Below, in pieces: positions 44,222 to 52,571 of a stretch of DNA of 64,000 nucleotides. Within the stretch, counting starts at the first letter, position 1; each line of letters starts with the position of its first letter. The translations under genes were made by a program, and so were the position numbers. Source of the DNA: Lentzea fradiae (GTDB lineage Bacteria > Actinomycetota > Actinomycetes > Mycobacteriales > Pseudonocardiaceae); assembly GCF_900100955.1 (NCBI RefSeq), contig NZ_FNCC01000020.1:1-64000 (forward strand), given 5' to 3'. Below the pieces are notes generated by a model. The model ran no database searches and was not told the origin of the DNA. It saw only the letters and a program-made list of their open reading frames with translations.

Positions 44222-45315
44222 GGCAACTCCTTGCGGATCCGACCGTCGTGGGTGAGGCAGCAGCCGTCGAGCACCTCGTCGGAGAGGTCCGGCCGCACCT
44301 CGCCGTCCACGAGCATCAGCTTGAGCAGGTTGACGACGTTGCGCGAGTACAGGCGGCTCGCGTGCACGGGCATCGACGACGGCAGGTTCAGCGCGCCGTG
44401 CACCAGCACGTCGCCGACCCAGATCTCCTCGCCCGCCACGGAACCGGGGTAGTTGCCGCCGGACTCCGCGGCCAGGTCGACCAGCACCGAGCCCGGTGCC
44501 ATCGCCTTGAGCATGTCGGTCGTCACGAGCACCGGGGCCTTGCGGCCGGGGATCGCCGCGGTGGTGATCACGACGTCGGACGCCGCCACGTGGTCGCCGA
44601 TCAGCTCCCGCTGGCGTTCCAGGAACTCCTCGGACTGCACGGACGCGTAGACGCCGGACTGCGTCTCCAGGTCCAGCTCGAGAAACTTGGCGCCGAGACT
44701 GCGCACCTCCTCCCCCGCCGCCTTGCGCACGTCGTACGCCTCGACGACGGCGCCGAGCCTGCGCGCGGTGGCGATGGCCTGCAGGCCCGCCACACCGGCG
44801 CCCAGCACCAGTACCTTCGCCGGGGGCACGGTGCCCGCCGCCGTCGTGAACATCGGCAGGAAGCGCGGTAGTCGTTCCGCGGCAACGAGAACGGCCCGGT
44901 AGCCCGACACCAGCGCCTGCGACGACAGCGCGTCGGCGGTCTGGGCGCGGGTCACGCGGGGCAGCAGGTCGAAGCTGAACGACGTGACGCGTCGTTCGCG
45001 GTAGACCTCCAGCAGCTCCCGTTCGGCACCGGGCTGCAGGAAGCTGATCGTGATGGCGCCGGGTTTGAGCCGGGCGGCCTGGTCCAGGCTCAGCGGCTGC
45101 ACGGACACGACGACGTCGGACTCGGGTGACGGGTCCTCGGGCGTCACGGTGGCCCCGGCCGCGCGGTAGGCGGCGTCGAGGGCGTGGGCGTGCCGGCCCG
45201 CGCCCTCCTGGACGTGCACGGACAGTCCGGCGTCGGCCAGTGACGACACCGTTTCCGGTACGCAGGCGACTCGGCGCTCGGCGGGCCGCGACTCTGCGGG
45301 TGCTCCCACTCTCAC
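44218..45315 (-). CDS. pntAA: NAD(P) transhydrogenase subunit alpha, part 1 (soluble)
   Basis: This 365-aa NAD-binding subunit is related to alanine dehydrogenase. ESRPAERRVACVPETVSSL is the N-terminus and VLVLGAGVAGLQAIATARRLGAVVEAYD the NAD site. PGRKAPVLVTTDMLKAMAPGSVLVDLAAESGGN is the mobile/active region. GTG at 45315 is preferred because TAACGT lies seven bases upstream (leaderless); the frame opens three codons earlier. It heads the pntAA-pntAB-pntB operon. Confidence 0.94.
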   Translation of the reverse strand: MRVGAPAESRPAERRVACVPETVSSLADAGLSVHVQEGAGRHAHALDAAYRAAGATVTPEDPSPESDVVVSVQPLSLDQAARLKPGAITISFLQPGAERELLEVYRERRVTSFSFDLLPRVTRAQTADALSSQALVSGYRAVLVAAERLPRFLPMFTTAAGTVPPAKVLVLGAGVAGLQAIATARRLGAVVEAYDVRKAAGEEVRSLGAKFLELDLETQSGVYASVQSEEFLERQRELIGDHVAASDVVITTAAIPGRKAPVLVTTDMLKAMAPGSVLVDLAAESGGNYPGSVAGEEIWVGDVLVHGALNLPSSMPVHASRLYSRNVVNLLKLMLVDGEVRPDLSDEVLDGCCLTHDGRIRKELP

Positions 45316-45322
45316 CGTACGC

Positions 45323-45328
45323 ACGTTA
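45323..45328 (-). promoter_or_regulatory. Leaderless -10 element TAACGT of the pnt operon
   Basis: On the reverse strand TAACGT ends seven bases before the GTG at 45315, with no Shine-Dalgarno. Confidence 0.55.
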
Positions 45329-45354
45329 CGCGATCAATGGTGATCTGGGCCACA

Positions 45355-46434
45355 TCACAGTTGCCAGAGAACCGCTCCGGCGAGGACCAAGCACCCGATC
45401 AGGCCCACGGCGGGCACGATCCGCTTGCCGAGCGTCCACGCGCTGGCGTTGGCGATCGCGTAATAGAGCAGCACGCAGAACGAGCTGAACACGATCGCGC
45501 GCGTCACGTCGACGGAGAGCACCAGCGCCACGGCGGCGAGACCGGTGCAGACCTCGGCGACCCGCAGGTCCGCCAGCGGGCCGGGCAGCCTGCGGTCCCG
45601 CGCCATCGCCAGCGCGGTGCGGGACACGCCGAGCTGCAACGAGAGCAGCGACCCGAGCGCGGCCAGGCAGGCGGCGACGCGGAGGACGGGTGCCAGCGCC
45701 GGTGACACGTCGGCGAGGGTCGACGAGGCGAGATCGGAGCCCAGCGCGCGCAGCGCCACGACAGCGACGACCGCGTAGACGACGAGAGTGATCGCCAACG
45801 AGATGACCACGGCACGGGGGATCGTGCGTTCGGGTTCGCGGACCTCCTCTCCCAGCGTGGCAATGCGCGCGTAGCCCGCGAACGCGAAGAAGAGCAACGC
45901 GGCGGCGGGAAGGATTCCTGCGGGCAGGAACTCCGCCGGCTGCACGGCTTCGCGTGCGGTGGCTGCGGTTATCGCGGTGGTGCCGAGCACCAGCAGCACC
46001 ACGACCACGATCACCCTGGTGGCCAGCGCGGACTTGCGGACCCCGGTCAGGTTGAGCACCGTCAACGCCACGATCGCCGCGACCGCACCGGTTGTGGGGA
46101 AGCCGGCGTACGTGCCGACGGTCAGCGCCATCGCGGCGCACGACGCCGTCTTGCCGAGCACGAACGCCCACCCGGCGAGGTCGCCCCACACGCGGCCGAG
46201 CCGTTCGCGGCCGTAGACGTACGTGCCGCCGGACTGCGGATACCGCGCGGCGAGCCAGGCGCTCGACAGCGCGTTGCAGCAGGCGACCACGCCCGCGACC
46301 ACGAGGCTCACGAGCAGGGCGGACCCGGCCGCGGCGGCGGCCGGGGCGAACACCGCGAAGACTCCGGCGCCGATCATCGAGCCGAGGCCGACGAAGACGG
46401 CGTCGGTCAGGGTCAGACTGCGGGCCGGCTGCAC
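45355..46434 (-). CDS. APC-superfamily amino acid permease
   Basis: This 359-aa permease has about ten to eleven TM helices. SLTLTDAVFVGLGSMIGAGVFAVFAPAAAAAG is the family's first-helix signature, and FFAFAGYARIATLGEEVREPERTIPRAV the TM6 region. It is shorter than usual (420-480), probably lacking the last helix. The start chosen is GTG 46434, four bases after the nitric oxide synthase stop, so it is in the same operon; the frame extends upstream inside nos. The partner suggests arginine or citrulline uptake, by context only. Confidence 0.83.
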   Translation of the reverse strand: MQPARSLTLTDAVFVGLGSMIGAGVFAVFAPAAAAAGSALLVSLVVAGVVACCNALSSAWLAARYPQSGGTYVYGRERLGRVWGDLAGWAFVLGKTASCAAMALTVGTYAGFPTTGAVAAIVALTVLNLTGVRKSALATRVIVVVVLLVLGTTAITAATAREAVQPAEFLPAGILPAAALLFFAFAGYARIATLGEEVREPERTIPRAVVISLAITLVVYAVVAVVALRALGSDLASSTLADVSPALAPVLRVAACLAALGSLLSLQLGVSRTALAMARDRRLPGPLADLRVAEVCTGLAAVALVLSVDVTRAIVFSSFCVLLYYAIANASAWTLGKRIVPAVGLIGCLVLAGAVLWQL

Positions 46435-46438
46435 CCGA

Positions 46439-47614
46439 TCAGTGTGCGACAGGACATCCGGACGGCTTCGCCGCGGGGAAGAAGTTCGGCAGAAGTTCAT
46501 CCGTGTCGTAGTAGCGGTGGTACACCGGCGTCAGCCCGCCCGACACGGGCGGCACGATCCAGGACCAGTCCGCGGGGCACTTGCGTCCGGCGGCCTCCTC
46601 CTTCTCCAGGTGGGTGAGGAACCTCTTCGACTCGGTGTGGTGGTCGGTGATCGTGACGCCCGCCAGGGCGAACGAGTGCAGGACGGCGCGGTTGAGCTCG
46701 ATCAGGGCCCTGTCGCGCCACAACGTCGCCTCCGACGACATGTCGAGGCCCATCCGCTTGGCGATGTAGGGCAGCAGGTCGTAGCGGTCGTGGTCGGCGA
46801 GGTTGCGGGCGCCGATCTCGGTGCCCATGTACCAGCCGTTGAACGGCGCGGCCGGGTAGTCGATCCCGCCGATGCGCAGCCGCATGTTGCTGATGGCGGG
46901 GACGGCGTGCCACTTGACGCCCAGTCCCGCCACCCACGGCAGGTCGGGGTGGGACAGCTTGACCTCCAGCACCGCGTCGGCGGGGACGCGCAGCATCGCC
47001 GGCTCGTGGCCCTCGCAGGACACCATGAGCGGCAGCAGGTCGAACGGGCCGCGGATGACGGGTGGCTGCCAGCCCTGTTCCAGGGCGAGCTCGGTCAGCG
47101 CCAGGTTGCGCGCGTCGCCGAGCACTCCGCCGTCGGCGCCGCGGTAGGCGGCGTAGCGGATGATCTGCTCGTTGTGGATCACGGGAGCGTGCGTGCCGGG
47201 CTCCGCGGGGGCGAAGACCGTGATGACGGGCCGGATCTTGCCGTGGTTGGTGGCGACGCGCAGGTGCTCGACGCACTCGCGCGCCACGTCGGCGGGGGCG
47301 GACACCTCGCGCAGGTCGCGCACCTTCAGGCTGCGCCAGTAGAGGCGGCCGATGCAGCGGGAGCTGTTGCGCCAAGCCACGCGGGCGCCGAAGGCCAACT
47401 CCTCCGGCGTGTGCCGGTAGGTGCCGGTCGCGGCGATCTCCGCGTGGACCTCCGCCAGCCGGGCCTCGACCGGTCCGAGACCGGGGTTCTCCGAGTGGTG
47501 TTGCCGGATGAAGTCCTCTGCCTCGGCGATGTCGACGTCGCCGAGCTTCTCGACCTGCGCCGGGGGAAGCGCCGTGAGGGAACGGGGCAAAGCGTCAGTC
47601 GGGACGGGGGTCAT
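46439..47614 (-). CDS. nos: Bacterial nitric oxide synthase oxygenase
   Basis: This 391-aa heme enzyme oxidises arginine to citrulline and NO using external reductase. The heme-thiolate Cys is C87 in WRNSSRCIGRLYW. Arginine-site residues lie in FNGWYMGTEIGARN, and RVPADAVLEVKLSHP and GRKCPADWSWIVPP complete the core. As in other bNOS the reductase domain is missing. The N-terminus is about 25 residues longer than in Bacillus. It is followed directly by the APC permease. A weak ACTGTT-N15-AACAGT repeat (from 47759) lies in the 198-bp upstream gap, which otherwise shows nothing clear. Confidence 0.95.
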   Translation of the reverse strand: MTPVPTDALPRSLTALPPAQVEKLGDVDIAEAEDFIRQHHSENPGLGPVEARLAEVHAEIAATGTYRHTPEELAFGARVAWRNSSRCIGRLYWRSLKVRDLREVSAPADVARECVEHLRVATNHGKIRPVITVFAPAEPGTHAPVIHNEQIIRYAAYRGADGGVLGDARNLALTELALEQGWQPPVIRGPFDLLPLMVSCEGHEPAMLRVPADAVLEVKLSHPDLPWVAGLGVKWHAVPAISNMRLRIGGIDYPAAPFNGWYMGTEIGARNLADHDRYDLLPYIAKRMGLDMSSEATLWRDRALIELNRAVLHSFALAGVTITDHHTESKRFLTHLEKEEAAGRKCPADWSWIVPPVSGGLTPVYHRYYDTDELLPNFFPAAKPSGCPVAH

Positions 47615-47812
47615 GGCGGGCCACCGTAGTCGCGCTTCAGTGGAGCGGGAACCGCCTCTAGCGTTACTCCATCCGGATCATGTGCACAGGTCTGACACGC
47701 TCAGAAGTCCTTGATCCCGCAACCGGGTGACAATGCCTGGCACAAAGAGTGATTTCAGACTGTTATCTGCCCGAGATCAAACAGTGATCGGTGATTCAGC
47801 TCACTGCAAATT

Positions 47813-48868
47813 TCAACCCGTTCGAGTGAACTGAGTCGGCACCTGCCACGTAGCGAACTTTCCCATCCCGCGCACGGCCGCCGAAGACGGCGTCGCGCGG
47901 AGCACGAAGTCCCGCAACGCGACCGCGATCGGCGACCGCAGGCCGATGCCGAACCGCCCCGCCGCCCGCGAACCACGCCACACCGCACGGGTGCGGGGCC
48001 GCCGCACCGCGTCGTACCGCGCGAGGTCGCCGTCGCACAGAGCCAGGGTCACGGCGTCCTCCAGCGCCATGCACGCCCCCTGCCCGAGGTACGGCGTCAT
48101 CGCGTGCGCGGCGTCGCCCAGCAACGCCACCCGCCCGGACACGAACGTCGGCAGCAACGGCAGCTCGTAGATGTCGTGCCTGATCACCGCCGGCGTCGAG
48201 GCCACCAGCTCCGGCAACGGGTCGTGCCACCCGGCGAACACCTCCGCCGGGTCGAGGTCCGCGCCGACGGGCGCGACGGCGGCGAGGTACCAGCAGACCC
48301 TGCCGTCGCCCAGCGGCAGGATGCCCGCCTCGCCGCCGGGACCGAGTGTCTGCGAGATCGGCAGGTCGAACGGCCCCGGCGCCACCCCTCGCCACGCCGT
48401 GGCCCCCGCGTACACCGGTCCCGGCGCGCTGGGCAGCAGATCCGCGCGCAGGCGGCTGTTGATGCCGTCCGCCGCCACCACGAGATCCGCGTCCAGGTCC
48501 TCAACGCTCGTCACCTCGACGTCGTTGAAAAGAATTTCCGACGGCAGTGCGCGCAGCAGAACGCCGTGCAGATCGGCGCGGTGCATCGCGATGATCTGCT
48601 CCTGACCGACGTCGGGCAGGTGCACGAGCCAGCGCCCGTCGGACGACCGCACGCCACCCGAGACCCGTGGGGTGCCGAGGCGCCGGATCTCCGCGTCGAG
48701 GCCCATCCACTCCAGCGCGCGCATCGCGTTCGGCATCACGCCCACACCGGCGCCGATCTCGCCGAAAGCGGCGGCACGCTCGTAGACGACGACTTCCCAG
48801 CCCACGCGCCGCAACGACACCGCCGCGGCCAGCCCGCCGATGCCACCGCCCACCACGATCGCCTTCAT
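47813..48868 (-). CDS. FAD-dependent aromatic monooxygenase (group A flavoprotein)
   Basis: This 351-aa protein has VVGGGIGGLAAAVSLRRVGWEVVVYER (FAD motif), DLVVAADGINSRLR and GRVALLGDAAHAMTPYLGQGACMALEDA (second FAD motif). The pattern is that of PHBH/salicylate hydroxylase-like enzymes (PF01494). The ATG at 48868 follows GAGGAGG. It is divergent from a TetR gene with a doubled palindromic operator between them, so it is very likely induced by the TetR ligand. The substrate is unknown, probably a small aromatic or an antibiotic. Confidence 0.9.
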   Translation of the reverse strand: MKAIVVGGGIGGLAAAVSLRRVGWEVVVYERAAAFGEIGAGVGVMPNAMRALEWMGLDAEIRRLGTPRVSGGVRSSDGRWLVHLPDVGQEQIIAMHRADLHGVLLRALPSEILFNDVEVTSVEDLDADLVVAADGINSRLRADLLPSAPGPVYAGATAWRGVAPGPFDLPISQTLGPGGEAGILPLGDGRVCWYLAAVAPVGADLDPAEVFAGWHDPLPELVASTPAVIRHDIYELPLLPTFVSGRVALLGDAAHAMTPYLGQGACMALEDAVTLALCDGDLARYDAVRRPRTRAVWRGSRAAGRFGIGLRSPIAVALRDFVLRATPSSAAVRGMGKFATWQVPTQFTRTG

Positions 48869-48878
48869 CCCAGCCTCC

Positions 48879-48910
48879 TCTACAGATGTAGAAGAATCTA
48901 CACCTGTAGA
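48879..48910. promoter_or_regulatory. Doubled TetR operator: two TCTACA-NN-TGTAGA palindromes
   Basis: TCTACA-GA-TGTAGA (48879-48892) and TCTACA-CC-TGTAGA (48897-48910) are both perfect 6+6 palindromes centred 18 bases apart. They lie 11 bases upstream of the monooxygenase start and 28 bases upstream of the TetR start. This is a typical TetR autoregulatory site controlling both directions. Confidence 0.85.
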
Positions 48911-48938
48911 GTCCGGCGCAGGAGGAGACGACGGGCAC

Positions 48939-49475
48939 ATGCGCAGGGAGCTGATCACCGACACCGCGATCCGGCTGGTCGCGGAGGAGGGCATGCGCGG
49001 GCTGACCCACCGCGCCGTCGACCGCCGGGCCGGTCTGCCCGAGGGGTCCACCAGCGCGTACTTCCGCACGCGCAAGGCGTTGGTGGAGGGGTTCGTGGCC
49101 CGCCTGGCCGAGCTGGAGCGCCTCGACCTGATGCCCGACCCGGACGACGTCGCGGGCAGCATCGCGCGCACGCTCGACAGCTGGCTCGTCGAACGCGACC
49201 GCACGCTGGCGCGGTACGCGGCGATGCTGGAGGCGACGCACCACCCGGAGCTGACGTCGATCCTCGCCCACTCGCCGCGCGAGCAGGCCACCGCGCTCGC
49301 CGCGATGCTGGGGCACGAGGACCCCGAGCGGGCGGGCGCGCACTTCACGGCGTTCCTGGAGGGCCTGCTGTTCTACCGGCTCGTCGGCGCGGGCAGCACG
49401 TCCGGACCGACACCGGGCACTCAGGAGAGCGTCGACGACCTGCGGCTCGCGGTCGAAAAGGCGTTGCGACCGTAG
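48939..49475 (+). CDS. TetR-family transcriptional regulator
   Basis: This 178-aa regulator has an N-terminal HTH (LITDTAIRLVAEEGMRGLTHRAVDRRAGLPEGSTSAYFRTRKALVEGF). Its helical ligand domain is typical of the TetR_C group. ATG at 48939 follows GAGGAGAC. The doubled palindrome between it and the divergent monooxygenase is its likely operator. The promoter of the ABC-F leader begins right at its stop codon. Confidence 0.9.
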   Translation: MRRELITDTAIRLVAEEGMRGLTHRAVDRRAGLPEGSTSAYFRTRKALVEGFVARLAELERLDLMPDPDDVAGSIARTLDSWLVERDRTLARYAAMLEATHHPELTSILAHSPREQATALAAMLGHEDPERAGAHFTAFLEGLLFYRLVGAGSTSGPTPGTQESVDDLRLAVEKALRP

Positions 49476-49476
49476 G

Positions 49477-49482
49477 TACCGT
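49477..49482 (+). promoter_or_regulatory. -10 element TACCGT for a leaderless leader peptide
   Basis: TACCGT (TANNNT class) ends seven bases before the ATG at 49490, the spacing seen at several leaderless genes in this window. The transcript would start at the leader ORF itself. Confidence 0.6.
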
Positions 49483-49489
49483 GGGTTTC

Positions 49490-49522
49490 ATGGGATTCGG
49501 GCACGGGGTCTTCTACCTCTGA
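49490..49522 (+). CDS. Leader peptide MGFGHGVFYL upstream of the ABC-F gene
   Basis: A ten-codon ORF with stop TGA at 49520-49522 lies 60 bases before the ABC-F start and is followed by a hairpin. Such leader ORFs before ABC-F and erm genes act as sensors: a drug-stalled ribosome shifts the downstream RNA fold. The good -10 spacing and the alternative pairing described at 49499-49555 support a real gene. Confidence 0.75.
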   Translation: MGFGHGVFYL

Positions 49523-49555
49523 TCTCGGACGTGTGCCACCACGCAACACGTCCCG
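49499..49555 (+). promoter_or_regulatory. Ribosome-mediated attenuator of the ABC-F operon
   Basis: GGACGTGT (49527-49534) pairs with ACACGTCC (49546-49553) as an 8-bp stem after the leader stop. GGCAC inside the leader ORF (49500-49504) can instead pair with GTGCC (49533-49537), which would break that stem. Stalling of a ribosome within the leader would change which pairing forms. No long T-run follows the hairpin, so the mechanism may be premature termination of a weak type or masking of the ABC-F start region. Confidence 0.65.
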
Positions 49556-49582
49556 ATTTCGCATGCCTGAAAGAAGATTCCC

Positions 49583-51178
49583 GTGCGTTCGCATGTTCAT
49601 CTGACGACCCAAGACCTCACCAAGGGCTATGAAGCGGGCCCCGTGGTCGACGGCATCTCCCTCACCGTCTCCGCGGGCCAGCGGCTCGGTGTCATCGGCG
49701 AGAACGGCCGCGGCAAGACCACCCTGCTGCGCCTGCTCGCCCAGGACCTGGTGCCGGACCAGGGAACTGTCGTGCGGCACGGCTCGTTGAGCCTGGTACG
49801 ACAGGAAATGCCGTTCCACGAGGGCGAGACGGTGGGCGACCTGCTGTCCGAGGCGTTGAGCGCGAGCCGCGCCGCTCTGTCCGAACTGGACAGTGCGGCC
49901 GACCCGTTCGACGAACGGCGCTACGAGCGGGCGCTGGCCCACGCCGAGGACATCGAGGCGTGGGACGCCGACCGGCGGGCCCGCGTCGCGCTCGAGGCGC
50001 TCGACGCCGGCCACGACAGGTCGGTGGAGCTGGCCCGGCTGAGCGTCGGGCAGCGCTACCGCGTCCGGCTCGCGTGCCTGCTGGCCGAACGCGCCGACGT
50101 CCTGCTGCTCGACGAGCCGACGAACCACCTGGACGCGGGCGCTCTCACGTTCCTGACCGAACGCCTCCGGCAGCACCACGGCGTCGTCGTGCTGGTCAGC
50201 CACGACCGCACGTTGCTCGACGACGTCTGCACGCACCTGCTCGACCTCGACCCGGCACCGGACGGCGCGGTGCACCTCCACGGCGGCGGCTACCGCGCGT
50301 TCAAGGAGACCAAGCGCGCCGAACGGCAGCGCTGGGAGCAGCGCTTCGCCCAGGAGGAGGCCGAGCACCAGGAGCTGACGGACAAGGTCGAGCGCGCCCA
50401 GTCGCGCCTGCAGGACGCCTGGCGGCCTCCGAAGGGCGCGTTCAAGCACAAGCGCTCCACCCGTGCTGCGAACAAGGTGCGCAACGTCGCCCGCAGGCTG
50501 GAGGAGCTCGACGACCAGCGCGTCGCCGCTCCCCCGCCGCCGTTGCACCTCACCCCGCCCGAGCTGGAGGCGAGTGGCGACCTGCTGCACGCCACCCCGC
50601 TGGAGGTGCCGGGACGGCTGCTCCTGACCGAGCCGATCTCCCTCGCCGCGGGCGAGAAGCTCCTCGTCACCGGGCCGAACGGCGCGGGCAAGTCGACGCT
50701 GCTGAACGTGCTGGCGGGCCGGCTGACCCCGTCGACCGGCACCGTCCACCACGCCGGCCGGGTCGCGCTGCTCGCCCAGGAGTCCGCGTTCGAGGACGAG
50801 GACGCCACGGCCGCCCGGCTGTGCCCCGGGATCGGGGAGCTCGGCCTGCTGGCCGCGCAGGACCTCACGCGGCCCGTCTCACGGCTGTCCACCGGGCAGC
50901 GCAGGAGGCTGGAGCTGGGCGTGCTGCTGAGCGCCGGTCCGCACGTCCTGCTGCTCGACGAACCGACCAACCACCTGTCGATCGCCCTCGTCGACGAGCT
51001 GACGGACGTGCTGCTGCGGACCAGGGCCGCCGTGGCCGTCGCGACCCACGACAGGCAGATGCGGACAGATTTCGCGGCATGGCGCCAGGTCGTGCCGACC
51101 CAGCCTTCATGGACTCGTGAAACTTCTGTAGGTTCGGAAGCAGGTCTTCTGCCGAGCACTGGGAGGTGTGCGAGATGA
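49583..51178 (+). CDS. ABC-F family ribosome-protection ATPase
   Basis: This 531-aa protein has two ATP-binding cassettes and no membrane domain. Walker A sites are GENGRGKTTLL and GPNGAGKSTLL, signatures LSVGQRYRVRLACLL and LSTGQRRRLELGVLL, and Walker B sites VLLLDEPTNHLD and VLLLDEPTNHLS. The interdomain linker (about 225-310) is Arg/Lys/Glu-rich and long enough to reach the peptidyl-transferase centre, as in antibiotic-resistance ABC-F proteins. The GTG start at 49583 follows AAAGAAG. Its stop overlaps the P450 start (ATGA). A leader peptide and hairpin lie upstream. Confidence 0.93.
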   Translation: MRSHVHLTTQDLTKGYEAGPVVDGISLTVSAGQRLGVIGENGRGKTTLLRLLAQDLVPDQGTVVRHGSLSLVRQEMPFHEGETVGDLLSEALSASRAALSELDSAADPFDERRYERALAHAEDIEAWDADRRARVALEALDAGHDRSVELARLSVGQRYRVRLACLLAERADVLLLDEPTNHLDAGALTFLTERLRQHHGVVVLVSHDRTLLDDVCTHLLDLDPAPDGAVHLHGGGYRAFKETKRAERQRWEQRFAQEEAEHQELTDKVERAQSRLQDAWRPPKGAFKHKRSTRAANKVRNVARRLEELDDQRVAAPPPPLHLTPPELEASGDLLHATPLEVPGRLLLTEPISLAAGEKLLVTGPNGAGKSTLLNVLAGRLTPSTGTVHHAGRVALLAQESAFEDEDATAARLCPGIGELGLLAAQDLTRPVSRLSTGQRRRLELGVLLSAGPHVLLLDEPTNHLSIALVDELTDVLLRTRAAVAVATHDRQMRTDFAAWRQVVPTQPSWTRETSVGSEAGLLPSTGRCAR

Positions 51179-52383
51179 CCGAACTGATCTCCGACGAGCT
51201 GCCGATCACCCGCCAGAACCCGTTCGACCCGCCCGCCGAGGTCACCCGCATCCGCGAGACGGCCCGCGTGAGCAGGCTGAAGTTCTCCGACGGCCACCTC
51301 GGCTGGCTCGTCACGGGCCACCACCAGGTGCGGGAGGTGCTGGGGAGCCCGAAGTTCACCAACAACCCGAACAGGCACCACCTGCTGGACATCCGGTTCC
51401 AGGGCGAGCCGCCGAAGGAGCGCCGCCAGCCCCAGCCGGGCATGTTCCTCAGCCAGGACCCGCCGGACCACACGCGGCTGCGCAGGATGCTGCAGGGCCA
51501 GTTCACCGTCCGGCGGATGAACCAGCTGTCCGAGTGGATCGGGACCATCGTCGACGACCAGATCGAGCACCTGCGGTCGCTGGGCGGCAAGGCCGACCTC
51601 GTCACCGAGTTCGCGCTGCCCGTGCCGTCACTGGTGATCTGCGCGCTGCTCGGCGTCGACTACAGCGAGCGGGACAGGTTCCAGGAGGACACGGCGAAGC
51701 TGCTGAGCCTGGACTCGACCTTCGAGGAGGCCATGGACGCGATGGCGCGCATCCAGGTCTTCATGCGCGAGCTCATCGCCCGCAAGAAGGAGAACCCCGG
51801 CGACGACATGATCAGCGACCTGGTCGCCACCGGTGAGCCGACGGACGAGGAAGCGTCGAACATGGCGATGCTCCTGCTCCTCGCCGGCCACGAGACCACG
51901 GCGAACATGCTGGGACTCGGCACCTTCACGCTGCTGGAGCACCCGGACCAGCTCAAGATCCTCAAGGACGAGCCGGAGGTGATCGACAACGCCGTGGAGG
52001 AGCTGATGCGGTACCTGTCGATCATCCACTTCGGACCGGTGCGCACCGCCGCCGAGGACGTGGAGATCGACGGGCACCTGATCAAGGCCGGTGACACCGT
52101 GCTGCTGCACGTGCCCGCGGCCAACCGCGACCCGGAGAAGTTCACCGGCAACCCCGAGGAGCTCGACCTGCGGCGCCCGGCGAGCGGTCACGTCGCGTTC
52201 GGCCACGGCATCCACCAGTGCCTGGGCCAGCAGCTCGCGCGCATCGAGATGCGGATCGCGTTCGCCAGGCTCTTCGCGGCGTTCCCCGACCTGCGCCTCG
52301 ACATCGACCCCGGCGAGGTGCCGCTGCGCACCGACATGGGGATCTACGGGGTGCACTCGCTGCCAGTAGCGTGGTCGGCATGA
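51175..52383 (+). CDS. Cytochrome P450
   Basis: This 402-aa class I bacterial P450 has the I-helix AGHETTANM, the ExxR motif in EELMR, and heme-ligand Cys349 in FGHGIHQCLG. PRTAAEDVEI-type and AANRDPEKF regions complete the family core. ATG at 51175 lies eight bases after GGGAGG and overlaps the ABC-F stop. The following ferredoxin overlaps its own stop, giving a complete oxidation module apart from a ferredoxin reductase. The substrate is unknown; the company of ABC-F suggests a macrolide-like or other ribosome-binding compound. Confidence 0.95.
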   Translation: MTELISDELPITRQNPFDPPAEVTRIRETARVSRLKFSDGHLGWLVTGHHQVREVLGSPKFTNNPNRHHLLDIRFQGEPPKERRQPQPGMFLSQDPPDHTRLRRMLQGQFTVRRMNQLSEWIGTIVDDQIEHLRSLGGKADLVTEFALPVPSLVICALLGVDYSERDRFQEDTAKLLSLDSTFEEAMDAMARIQVFMRELIARKKENPGDDMISDLVATGEPTDEEASNMAMLLLLAGHETTANMLGLGTFTLLEHPDQLKILKDEPEVIDNAVEELMRYLSIIHFGPVRTAAEDVEIDGHLIKAGDTVLLHVPAANRDPEKFTGNPEELDLRRPASGHVAFGHGIHQCLGQQLARIEMRIAFARLFAAFPDLRLDIDPGEVPLRTDMGIYGVHSLPVAWSA

Positions 52384-52571
52384 GGATCTCCGTCGACCAG
52401 AACAAGTGCTGCGGTTCGGGGATGTGCGTCCTGACCGACCCCGACCTCTTCGACCAGAACGACGAGGACGGGACGGTGGTGCTCCTCGTCGAGGAGCCGG
52501 ACGCCGCGCACGAGGCCACCGCGAAGGAAGCGGCGGGTCTCTGCCCTGCCGGAGCCATCACCGTCAGCTGA
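52380..52571 (+). CDS. Ferredoxin (3Fe-4S type) partner of the P450
   Basis: This 63-aa protein contains DQNKCCGSGMCVLTDPDLF and ends ATAKEAAGLCPAGAITVS. This is the Cys pattern (C-x5-C ... C-P) of single-cluster 3Fe-4S ferredoxins that serve actinomycete P450s. The ATG at 52380 overlaps the P450 stop (ATGA). It delivers electrons from a ferredoxin reductase encoded elsewhere. Confidence 0.93.
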   Translation: MRISVDQNKCCGSGMCVLTDPDLFDQNDEDGTVVLLVEEPDAAHEATAKEAAGLCPAGAITVS

